This document shows positions 45,569 through 53,996 of a stretch of 64,000 bases of DNA, piece by piece. Both the position numbers and the translations under genes were made by a program. Position 1 is the stretch's first letter; every line of letters begins with the position of its first letter. The notes below the pieces were generated by a model. That model was not told the origin of the DNA, searched no databases, and saw only the letters and a program-made list of their open reading frames with translations. This DNA is from Saprospiraceae bacterium (GTDB lineage: Bacteria > Bacteroidota > Bacteroidia > Chitinophagales > Saprospiraceae): contig JADJXD010000001.1 of NCBI GenBank assembly GCA_016715985.1, forward strand, positions 1,240,001 to 1,304,000, given 5' to 3'.

Positions 45569-48500
45569 TTACTCAATAATGATCATCTTCTTAGTTGCTG
45601 CGAAGTCACCACTTTCAAGTTTGTAGTACAGGACTCCTGATACTCCAATCTGCTCTTTAGTGAATACTTCACTATTCATACCTTTGGCAGAATCCGCTTT
45701 TCTTACTGTGATTACTCTTCCTGTTACATCATATACAGTGATTACTGTACTTGCTGCTTCAGGTAAGTAGTAACTTACAGTCGTCTGACCTCTGAATGGG
45801 TTTGGCTCGTTCTGGAACAATTCTGCTGCATCTGCTATAGTCGCATCTGTTCTCATGTTCAACGTTACATTGCTCACCTGAAGGTCTGCTCCTGCATATG
45901 CTTCTGCTTTGGTTACATTAGATCCCAATGTGATCATTTCACTCAGTTTTCCTGCTTTCTCAGCTCTCAATACTACTGTGAATAATGTCTCATCATTGTT
46001 TACAGTAACTCCTTCTCTCGATGCATAACTCATAGTCACTACATCTGTCGCAAGAACTCCAACATTCGCTGCTGTCATTTCTACTGCTCCTGATCCAACT
46101 TCTACAAAGCTTGCGCCTTTCAGATTCATTGTAAACTGGTATCCATATACATTTGCAAAATCACTTCCGCTTATCGCTACTGTAACAACTTCTCCTGCTT
46201 CAACTGTTCTGTCAACTGCTGTAAACTGAACTGCTTTTGCACTTCTGCTTTCTAAAGCAGGATTATTGATGCTAGCTGTTACACTACCATTCACATCACC
46301 TACTTTAACTGCAACAAAGTTTTGGTTGTCCAAATCCTCTGTAAGCTCAATGATGCTGATTTGCTCAGCAAATGGCCAAGGATTTGTATTGTCCATTGTT
46401 TGTGCACTAATCGGGAATCTCCAGCTTGCATTGTTTGGCAATTCATTGGTGATACCTAAGATCAGTTTTCTAAGCTCTGTTAAGTCAGCTGCTGTTACTT
46501 TTCCATCATTCGTAGCATCTGCTGCTATCATCTTGTAAGCACTATTTAAAGGCTGTATTCCTAAAATGTGTCTCTGAATCAATACTAAGTCAAGTGTAGA
46601 TACACCGTTCAGGTAATCTCCACCTTTGTTAGCACTTACTTCATAATCCACATAAGCAGGTAACAACATTGAGAACTGTCCATTTGATCCTGTCATATAA
46701 GTTCTAGGGAACTCTATAATATTCGCATCAAAAGCAACATCTACCTGATTTACTGCCTGACCTGCTTCAGTTGAAACTGAACCGGAAACAACTCTTGAAC
46801 CTGTACCATCTCCACAAGTATTGCAGATAAGTTTCAAATTAGTCCAGCAGAAATCAACATTAAATTTCTTATCCCAAACACTCATCATTACACTTACATT
46901 TGTGTAAGGAGCACCTGGCTCAAGATTCAAGTCTGACCATACTCTCGCTGAACTTCTTGTCTCTGGATTCCACAATTGAATTACACCGTTTCCTGCAGAA
47001 TTCTCTTCTCCTCTCATGTACTTCTCAACTATTGCTCTTTGTTGTGCATTAGTCATGTCAGCAGGGAATCTTAATATTCCACCAGTGTTGTCGAAATAGT
47101 GTGGCAAATCAATGTTAATTAATCTGTTGAATACTACTTTATCAGTTACCTGTGGTGCTACATTATCAAATGTGTATAAAAGGTCTTCTTCCGGTGTACA
47201 GTTATCAAATGACTTCACGTTGAAATCAATTGCCCACAATTCTACCATTGGTCTTGCTGGTCCTGAACCGTCAGGGTCTGCCATTAAGGCTGTACTCAAT
47301 GGAACACAAACAGGTGTAGGTGCTTTCTTATCAGCTACCATGAAGTCTTCATGACAAGTCACATAATTATGACAGCCGTCAGTTGCCTTCCACGTTACTT
47401 TGTGATTGCTCATCTTTCCTACAATCGGCTCTGGTATAGTGATTTTTACTTCATCACCGTTTGCAGTTGGTGCTAGATAAATATCCTTAATTCCATTACC
47501 ATTGTTATCCTGAATGGCTGCAAAGTTTCCTGTCTGAGCATTGTTAACATCATTACCTACAGGTAAGAAGCTACTCCACTCATAGTCAGGTGTTCCGTCT
47601 GCCCATAGGTCAACGATTACTACCCACTTGATCCATCCGTTGTCTATACATCCACCTGTATCACTTGCTCTCTTAGTCAACATTAAACCTCTCAATTCAC
47701 AGTTATTATCAACTGCAAACATTGTATCTCTACATTCATTGAAAGTTGGTGGCACTACATCTTTATAAACGAACATTTTAGTGTAAGGTCCCATCTCTGC
47801 ATTATCACACCAGTTGACCAATTTGTATTCTACTACCCATTTCTTACATACTCCATCTTCGAATTCAAATTCCCATACTTTATGGCTCACTCCGATCACA
47901 TCACAAGGTCCATTAACCCATGTAGGTTGGTTGGATTTGATCTGTGCTTCTGTAGGACCTGAACAAGCAACATCAACTACACTTGCAGATGGTGGAGTCA
48001 CTACCCATTGTTGCTGGCTTGTACTCGCTGCAACTGTGATTCTCTGTACACATTGTCTTGTAGTACCGCCTTCTACTATTGTAAATGTTCTGTTGATGAT
48101 ACCGATACCACACTGGTTCAATTGTAATTGATCCTGGAAAGTAATGGAAGGATTGCTACATACTCCATAAGCTGTTGGCAAACCTGTCTTCGTGAAATCT
48201 ATTCCTGCTACTGGTGTAGAAGCCGTTCTGGTTTCGATTGCCCAGTCACAATGGATAGTCGCATCAGCAGGACAAGTAATTACCGGTGGTACTTTACTTT
48301 CTACCTTCACAAATGCCCATGTTTCATTCCAGTTGTCACCCGCATCACCAATGATTCCGTTCATGTTTCCATCATCCCATACTCTTAAAATCACTTCATG
48401 GAAGCCACGGTCAAGTTCATTTATTAAACCATCTCCGTTAGCATCTACTACGATAGAATTTAAGTCTTCACAACAGAATTTCACAAACTCACCACCATCC

Positions 48501-51500
48501 GTATCACTAGGACTGTAGTTAGGCATATTAACTCTATTGCTGAAAGTTCTGTTATTATTGTGTCTTAAGCCAGTCTGTGGATTAACCACTAAACCTTCAT
48601 TACCACAATCAGGACCTAAAGGTCTTCTTACTTCCAATCTCACACCTGAACAATTGTCATGTGATCCATTGTCTATACTATTTGTAAATAATTTTGCCTG
48701 GCCATCCTGATTTCCATCTGCATCATAACCCGGTACAAGACCAATTACGATATCTCTTTTCGCAACAGGTACAGGAGGAGTTTTGTCAACTACAGTTACG
48801 TTACTGATGATAATTCTTTCATTATCACAACAGTCTTTGAATGTATATTTAAATTCATGAACTCCTTTTGGCGCTCCAACAGCTCTCCATTTGTAAACTG
48901 GGTGTGGTTGATTTACACCATTCACAACCTGAATAGCAGGAACGATAGTTACTCCTACAGGTCCTTTTACAGTCCAGGTAGGATTAATGTCACAATCGTC
49001 ATGCAGTTCCCAAGGGTTTGGTACAAAGAAGTCTGCTGTACAATCCCATGGACGTGTGCTTACAATTGTATCTTTTAATATAGCCGTAGGTGCTTCTGTA
49101 TCAACAGCTTTTACAACCTGTATAACATTAGCCACCTGACCTGTACACCAGTCTAAACAAGTCCATGTTCTGATAACTTTTTTATTACCATGACAGTGTA
49201 AACCGCAAGCGCCGATTTCAAGGTCATTATAAGTACAAAGTATTTTACACAATGACTCATTTACAGGAGTAGGTACACCGTTGATAAGTGCATAAGGCCA
49301 TGCATCTCTGACATCTCCTGTTTTTGCAAAAATTGCTTCAGGAGTTGTTCCGTCTTTACATGTCAACTCAACTGGTGTATTTGGAATAAATACATCACCA
49401 AAATCAATGTTTGTTACACTGAATATTTGTTCACATGTTGCAGTATTACCACTTGCATCTGTTACCAACCATTTTCTTCTTAACTGACCACCTTCACATG
49501 CATCCGTAATAAATTTATGGTTGCTTACCACTACAGTCACAGGACCACAACATTCAGGGCTCCATGAAATTCTGCTTTGAATTGAAGCAGGCAAAGCCGC
49601 AGCATTAGCATAAGTTCCATTCACTTCCTGAGCCATAAATGCATCTACATTATAACATGGTACACTACAATCTTCAACAAAAGTAGAAGTGATAGCTACC
49701 GGTGTAGTAGGTCCTGCATTACCTGTACTAAATGTAGTCAAAACTAGTGTATATGAAACACCAGCTGTTAAGTTGACATTTATTAAGCTTGGATGAAGTC
49801 CAGCAGGTCCTGGAACAGGGTTGGAATCATCATTACTCACTATAAAGTTCACACAAGGAGTGGCAGGATTGAATGGTGCTCTATATAGTACCAAGAAATG
49901 ATCACCACTTCCAACAGGCGTAATAAAATTATATGCTCCTGTTGTAGGAGCTGTGAAAGTAAATGCCTGATATCTACTTGAGCCTGTACCTGGAACGCAA
50001 GTAGTAACTTGTAAATTACCTCCTGTACCAGGTCTGGTAAATGTAGGACTTGCAGTTGATAACTGACCATTAAATGTCATAAATTGTTGAACACCACTTC
50101 CTCCTGTACAAGGACAAGACAATACCGGCGGTAACTTATCTTCAATAGTGAAAGTACCCCAACATGAATTACCACTAGCATTTCTGATTTCATAAGTGTG
50201 ATTTCCACATGGAAGGGCAACATTCTGACCATTTAAGTTAGGGGTCGCCTGAGCCTGATTATTAAAAGGCCAAACAATTATCTGATAATCATCAAAACAT
50301 CCATAAGGACTGCCTTCCAAAAACATATCAGGATTTAACTGAACATTACAATTTGCATCTAAAGAGATATTCACATGACCGTTACAAACCAGATTGTTTG
50401 TTACGTTCTGTGGTAAAACTGTAAAAGTTGCAGTACATGTCTGCCCCGAAGGTTGATTATTGAAAAACAATTCATAAGTTGCACTATATGTACCCGGACC
50501 TGCAGCAGTGCCCGCAGGTGGTGCATTTCCACCAGTGGTGAACAAAGCATACCCAGGTCCCAATACTGCAGGAGTACTGTACACGAAGTTTGTAATTGTT
50601 GCAGTAATAGTAGCACCTAAACAATCTTCCGAATCAACAACAAAAATAAGATATTGGTTTGCGTTAACCGGAACATTCACCATACCTGATGAATTAGCAT
50701 CAGCAAGGAAGGTTAATGTAGGATTCATTTGAATCGGAGTATTGGAAACTGCATAGAAAAAATTATCCCACCCAGCATCGTCATTCACTGTACTCCAGTC
50801 AAATGAGATATTACCGTTACTTGGAATCTGCCATTGTACTATTGTTCTTGGACCAGTACATGCACCATTCGATGCAGTCATGTTCAAAGTGGTAGGTGAA
50901 AAAGTGATATTATCACCAAAACCAGACAACTGTGTAAATGCATTTGCCTGTGAAAAAGCACCTGTAAAACCATTAGTTGTAGTTGGTGCCTGAATAATCG
51001 TTGCTGCCGGACAGTTACCTGTCAGAGTTGCTAATACTGGCATAGGTACTGTACAAGCACCTTCCGGTAAAGTAACAGTTGAGCTGTTGCAGGTTAATGT
51101 ACAACCATCTGCTGTTGGTGGCGGAGCTACTGGTTCAGGACCAGTAAGTGTTATTGTACCCGGACAAGGTGAATTTGGAGCAGGGAAAACATCTATCCAG
51201 ATGTAATACTGTGTGCCCTGAACACCAGCCCAAGTAAATGATTTTGCACTTGTAGAAGTACCTACACTACCTACACACGTTCCTGTAACAGGACATCCAA
51301 CATAAACAAAAATACTTGTCCAGGTCTGTCCTGAATAGTTGACTGTGATGTCCCCATCAGCAACTGCTGTATAGGTCAACAATGCTTCCAAACCTCCTTT
51401 GTAACTGTTGCTGGCTGAGCCACAAACACCTGGAGCGTTTACACTGTTGAGAAGTCCCGGATTTGGTCCCGTAGTACAACTTAATGTAATGGTACCAGAA

Positions 51501-51631
51501 ACTGACTGACCACCCATAACGGTGGTTGTAATATTTTGTGGGGTAATTCCCGCACATTGTGCATTTAATTGCGAAACTGCAAATAACGCAACAATAGCAC
51601 TAAAGAAAAATGTTAAAAATCTTTTCTTCAT
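45569..51631 (-). CDS. Giant T9SS surface protein with dockerin and cohesin-like parts
   Basis: 2020 residues. Signal peptide about 1-24 (cleavage after LNAQ). The N-terminal about 1600 residues are Cys-rich repeats of the HYR/Ig-like kind (CPADATIHCDW, KVIRTWTCLDWCTG, VTWKATDGCHNYVTCHEDF). Then come a carboxypeptidase-regulatory-like stretch, a dockerin-type pair (about 1675-1720: GVSTLDLVLIQRHILGI, DATNDGKVTAADLTELRKLI), a cohesin-like domain (about 1800-1925: VYGYQFTMNLKGASFVEV) and a T9SS sorting domain (QNEPNPF...KKMIIIE). It is probably a large adhesin or surface scaffold. It shares its 5' untranslated sequence with the gene just upstream. Confidence 0.85.
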   Translation of the reverse strand: MKKRFLTFFFSAIVALFAVSQLNAQCAGITPQNITTTVMGGQSVSGTITLSCTTGPNPGLLNSVNAPGVCGSASNSYKGGLEALLTYTAVADGDITVNYSGQTWTSIFVYVGCPVTGTCVGSVGTSTSAKSFTWAGVQGTQYYIWIDVFPAPNSPCPGTITLTGPEPVAPPPTADGCTLTCNSSTVTLPEGACTVPMPVLATLTGNCPAATIIQAPTTTNGFTGAFSQANAFTQLSGFGDNITFSPTTLNMTASNGACTGPRTIVQWQIPSNGNISFDWSTVNDDAGWDNFFYAVSNTPIQMNPTLTFLADANSSGMVNVPVNANQYLIFVVDSEDCLGATITATITNFVYSTPAVLGPGYALFTTGGNAPPAGTAAGPGTYSATYELFFNNQPSGQTCTATFTVLPQNVTNNLVCNGHVNISLDANCNVQLNPDMFLEGSPYGCFDDYQIIVWPFNNQAQATPNLNGQNVALPCGNHTYEIRNASGNSCWGTFTIEDKLPPVLSCPCTGGSGVQQFMTFNGQLSTASPTFTRPGTGGNLQVTTCVPGTGSSRYQAFTFTAPTTGAYNFITPVGSGDHFLVLYRAPFNPATPCVNFIVSNDDSNPVPGPAGLHPSLINVNLTAGVSYTLVLTTFSTGNAGPTTPVAITSTFVEDCSVPCYNVDAFMAQEVNGTYANAAALPASIQSRISWSPECCGPVTVVVSNHKFITDACEGGQLRRKWLVTDASGNTATCEQIFSVTNIDFGDVFIPNTPVELTCKDGTTPEAIFAKTGDVRDAWPYALINGVPTPVNESLCKILCTYNDLEIGACGLHCHGNKKVIRTWTCLDWCTGQVANVIQVVKAVDTEAPTAILKDTIVSTRPWDCTADFFVPNPWELHDDCDINPTWTVKGPVGVTIVPAIQVVNGVNQPHPVYKWRAVGAPKGVHEFKYTFKDCCDNERIIISNVTVVDKTPPVPVAKRDIVIGLVPGYDADGNQDGQAKLFTNSIDNGSHDNCSGVRLEVRRPLGPDCGNEGLVVNPQTGLRHNNNRTFSNRVNMPNYSPSDTDGGEFVKFCCEDLNSIVVDANGDGLINELDRGFHEVILRVWDDGNMNGIIGDAGDNWNETWAFVKVESKVPPVITCPADATIHCDWAIETRTASTPVAGIDFTKTGLPTAYGVCSNPSITFQDQLQLNQCGIGIINRTFTIVEGGTTRQCVQRITVAASTSQQQWVVTPPSASVVDVACSGPTEAQIKSNQPTWVNGPCDVIGVSHKVWEFEFEDGVCKKWVVEYKLVNWCDNAEMGPYTKMFVYKDVVPPTFNECRDTMFAVDNNCELRGLMLTKRASDTGGCIDNGWIKWVVIVDLWADGTPDYEWSSFLPVGNDVNNAQTGNFAAIQDNNGNGIKDIYLAPTANGDEVKITIPEPIVGKMSNHKVTWKATDGCHNYVTCHEDFMVADKKAPTPVCVPLSTALMADPDGSGPARPMVELWAIDFNVKSFDNCTPEEDLLYTFDNVAPQVTDKVVFNRLINIDLPHYFDNTGGILRFPADMTNAQQRAIVEKYMRGEENSAGNGVIQLWNPETRSSARVWSDLNLEPGAPYTNVSVMMSVWDKKFNVDFCWTNLKLICNTCGDGTGSRVVSGSVSTEAGQAVNQVDVAFDANIIEFPRTYMTGSNGQFSMLLPAYVDYEVSANKGGDYLNGVSTLDLVLIQRHILGIQPLNSAYKMIAADATNDGKVTAADLTELRKLILGITNELPNNASWRFPISAQTMDNTNPWPFAEQISIIELTEDLDNQNFVAVKVGDVNGSVTASINNPALESRSAKAVQFTAVDRTVEAGEVVTVAISGSDFANVYGYQFTMNLKGASFVEVGSGAVEMTAANVGVLATDVVTMSYASREGVTVNNDETLFTVVLRAEKAGKLSEMITLGSNVTKAEAYAGADLQVSNVTLNMRTDATIADAAELFQNEPNPFRGQTTVSYYLPEAASTVITVYDVTGRVITVRKADSAKGMNSEVFTKEQIGVSGVLYYKLESGDFAATKKMIIIE

Positions 51632-51653
51632 GAGATTGAGTTTTGGTTAAATT
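51632..51653 (-). promoter_or_regulatory. Duplicated 5' untranslated element, copy A
   Basis: The coding strand just before this ATG reads TTAACCAAAACTCAATCTC, identical to the 5' flank of the 51656-52009 gene (about 52010-52028). Exact conservation in front of two adjacent, otherwise unrelated secreted-protein genes suggests a shared translation or regulatory signal. No Shine-Dalgarno sequence is present. Confidence 0.5.
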
Positions 51654-51655
51654 AA

Positions 51656-52009
51656 TTAATTTTCGAGTGTAAGTAGGTTTCTGTAGAATGACTCTACTTC
51701 AGATTTTTTCTGAATTCTACCCGGAATTCCACCTGTATTCATCGCACCAAAAACCTGGTTTAATGCGGATGATACATTGTTGGATTCCTTAATAGCCAGA
51801 ATTAATTTTTGCCCTACTTTCACTTTAGTGACATTCAGACGCTCAGCTACTGTTGATGGAGCTGTGGATGCGGTAATTGGGGTTGTCTGAAGGACTGATT
51901 CAATGATACCGAGAGATTTCTCAACAGGGTAATATTGTGCATTTCCATCAAAGCCCAGAAACATAAAAAGTGCTATCATTAGCACCGGCAGAAAATTAAA
52001 TTTCTTCAT
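51656..52009 (-). CDS. Small secreted protein upstream of the giant surface protein
   Basis: 117 residues. Signal peptide about 1-24 (FLPVLMIALFMFLGFDGNAQ). The mature part is short and mostly helical in character (VEKSLGIIESVLQTTPITASTAP, LNVTKVKVGQKLILAIKESNNVSSALNQVFGAMN) and ends without a sorting domain. No family was recognised. It is 24 bp upstream of the 2020-residue protein gene in the same direction and shares an identical 19-bp 5' flank with it, so the two are probably co-expressed and may work together (inference). Confidence 0.65.
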   Translation of the reverse strand: MKKFNFLPVLMIALFMFLGFDGNAQYYPVEKSLGIIESVLQTTPITASTAPSTVAERLNVTKVKVGQKLILAIKESNNVSSALNQVFGAMNTGGIPGRIQKKSEVESFYRNLLTLEN

Positions 52010-52028
52010 GAGATTGAGTTTTGGTTAA

Positions 52029-52642
52029 AAAAATAAATTTTATTGAATAATAAGATATTGCCAAAAAAAAAACATATAGAACAAAAGCAAAGCAAAGCCC
52101 GGCAAATATTCAAATGCGAAAAAAAAATTATTGAAACAACCTTAAAAATTCAGAGTTTACAAGAGATTTTCGTCTTTTCTTATGTGAACTCTATTGATAA
52201 AAAGAAATAGAAACGTATTTAAAAACAGATCTTGATTTTCGTCTGTGAGTGACAATCTATCAACAAATACGGCGTAGTTTTCTTATTTCTTATATCAATA
52301 ATATAATGGCGTTGTACTTTAACAAAGCCTTAATAAAGTGCAAAGCTATCAATTTTATTAATACATCAAATATTTTTAGATAAATATTTTATATTTTTTT
52401 CAATATAAGAGCGTATATCACACAGTCAGTTAAAGCTTATTGTATCAATCTCAATTGCAATAAATATAAAATTGGTTAATTCCTGAAAGACACATCATTA
52501 GATGATCTTTATGATTTTCTTAACTCGGAAAGGTCTGGAGAAAAGAGTGTGATACATTTTCATCCGGTATGAAATTGAAGCCTATATCTTCCTCTATAAT
52601 ATTTGTCGTGATTAAGTGGTTTATAAATATTTAGTAACAACT
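52029..52642. other. Intergenic region without recognisable gene
   Basis: AT-rich, stops in all frames, no clear hairpin with a T tract and no full TAnnTTTG box facing either neighbour. It must hold the promoter of the 51656-52009/45569-51631 pair, but I could not place it. Nothing else seen. Confidence 0.5.
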
Positions 52643-53116
52643 TTACGAATCTTCCAGTAAGGTTAAAATCAGGTTGTATTCAAACCCTCTGCTTAAAGCA
52701 TAATCGACTGCTTTTTTTTTCAATAGTGGTTTATTGTTTGACTTTATAATGTTTAGTTTACTTTTCAATATCTTATCTAAAGTCTCTCTATATTCATCTT
52801 CATTAATTTCTGACAATCCGGCTTTAATACAGTAATCTGAAATCCGTCGCATCTTTAATTCATTTATAATTTTCATTCTACCCCATTGCTTCATTCTGAA
52901 CTTCCCCCTAACATAGCTTCTTGCAAATCTCTCTTCATTGAGATAACCATCTGTGATAAGTTCCGCAATTATTTCTTCCAGCAAATCCCCGAAAACACCA
53001 TTTTCCAATAATTTTGATCTTACCTCTGAATGACATCTTTCCTGATATGCGCAATATTTTTGCATATTTGGAAGCGCTTCGTGGGATGACCAGTATTTTT
53101 TTTTGGGTTCTTGCAT
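52643..53116 (-). CDS. recX: Regulatory protein RecX
   Basis: 157 residues. RecX binds RecA filaments and limits recombination. The helical three-repeat architecture is visible: ALPNMQKYCAYQERCHSEVRSKLLENG (repeat 1), LITDGYLNEERFARSYVRGKFRMKQWGRMKIINELKMRRI (repeat 2, with the conserved YLNEERFA and G-I-ELK) and a weaker third repeat ending YALSRGFEYNLI. Length is normal. recA is not in the window. It starts at ATG 53116, just before a region of simple repeats. Confidence 0.88.
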   Translation of the reverse strand: MQEPKKKYWSSHEALPNMQKYCAYQERCHSEVRSKLLENGVFGDLLEEIIAELITDGYLNEERFARSYVRGKFRMKQWGRMKIINELKMRRISDYCIKAGLSEINEDEYRETLDKILKSKLNIIKSNNKPLLKKKAVDYALSRGFEYNLILTLLEDS

Positions 53117-53124
53117 ATTTATAT

Positions 53125-53372
53125 TGGGTGATCAGTGATTTGGTGATCGGTGATTTGGTGATCAGTGATTGGGTGATTGGTGATTTAGTGACATTGCTGA
53201 CTCGTTTATTTGTTTAATCGTTTATTTGTTTATTTGTTTATGTTAAGTGGGCTGACTGACTGCTCCTGATGTGGGCAGGGCTCCCCTTCAGGGGTCGGGG
53301 GTGAGCAGGGTAAATCGTTTATTTGTTGAATTGTTTATTTGTTTATTTGTTGAATCGTTACTTGTTTAATCG
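53125..53372. repeat. Degenerate simple repeats
   Basis: 53125-53191 is a run of GGTGATCAGTGATT-like units (about 15 bp each). 53203-53241 and 53312-53372 are runs of GTTTATTT/GTTTAATC-like 8-9-bp units, the second overlapping the 3' end of the HAD gene. Between them is a GC-rich piece with CCCCTTCAGGGG (53283-53294). No gene was seen. Confidence 0.7.
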
Positions 53373-53996
53373 TTTAAATATTTGAATGATGTCATCTTTG
53401 GGATTATGGTGGTATCCATTTAAACCAACAGATTTAGCAGCATCAACATTTTCTTTCAGATCGTCTATAAACAGAGTATCAGCTGCTTTGATGTTCTGGT
53501 CATTTATAACAAAATCAAAAATATTTGGGTCAGGTTTTCTTAATCCGATGATGTGTGAATAATAAGCTTTATGAAAAAATTGAGTATCGAAATCTGAGAT
53601 ACAATGATTTCTTTGTAAATCCTGATATACCCAATTCAAGTGAATCTCATTGGTATTACTCAAAAGAAAAACAATATATTTTTTTCTGAGTTCCAGAAGG
53701 AATTGAAATTTATCCGGATTCCATCCGATTAACATTGCATTCCAGGCATTTATTATCCCTAGTTCTGACGGAATTTCTTTTCTGGCACACTTCTGTAATC
53801 GCCAGATAAAACTTTCCTGATTAATAGCACCAATTTCAAAGGAATGTACGGCTAAGTGAATATTTTCGGGAAGGTAGTCATGTTTTTCATATCCCAAAAT
53901 CTCACTGAGTGCTGTAAAAGTTCTATCAATTTCAATATCAATCAGAACATTTCCAAGATCAAAAATGATGTTTTTAATATTTTCAGAATTCATCAT
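53358..53996 (-). CDS. HAD-superfamily hydrolase
   Basis: 212 residues from the ATG at 53996. Motif I is IIFDLGNVLIDIE (nucleophile Asp), motif II LLSNTNEIH, motif III Lys in GLRKPDPNIF and motif IV FIDDLKENV; an alpha-helical cap lies between motifs I and II. This matches the YihX/epoxide-hydrolase-N-like subgroup, often acting on small phosphate esters. The gene overlaps the end of the PBP gene by 14 bp and so is probably translationally coupled to it. The substrate is unknown. Confidence 0.88.
   Translation of the reverse strand: MMNSENIKNIIFDLGNVLIDIEIDRTFTALSEILGYEKHDYLPENIHLAVHSFEIGAINQESFIWRLQKCARKEIPSELGIINAWNAMLIGWNPDKFQFLLELRKKYIVFLLSNTNEIHLNWVYQDLQRNHCISDFDTQFFHKAYYSHIIGLRKPDPNIFDFVINDQNIKAADTLFIDDLKENVDAAKSVGLNGYHHNPKDDIIQIFKRLNK

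Noticed and set aside
45569..51631. Several open frames antisense to the giant surface protein (for example 47814-48131 and 48128-48518 on the plus strand)
   Set aside because: They follow from low stop density opposite a repetitive Thr/Val/Asn-rich gene; none has a recognisable domain or start signal.
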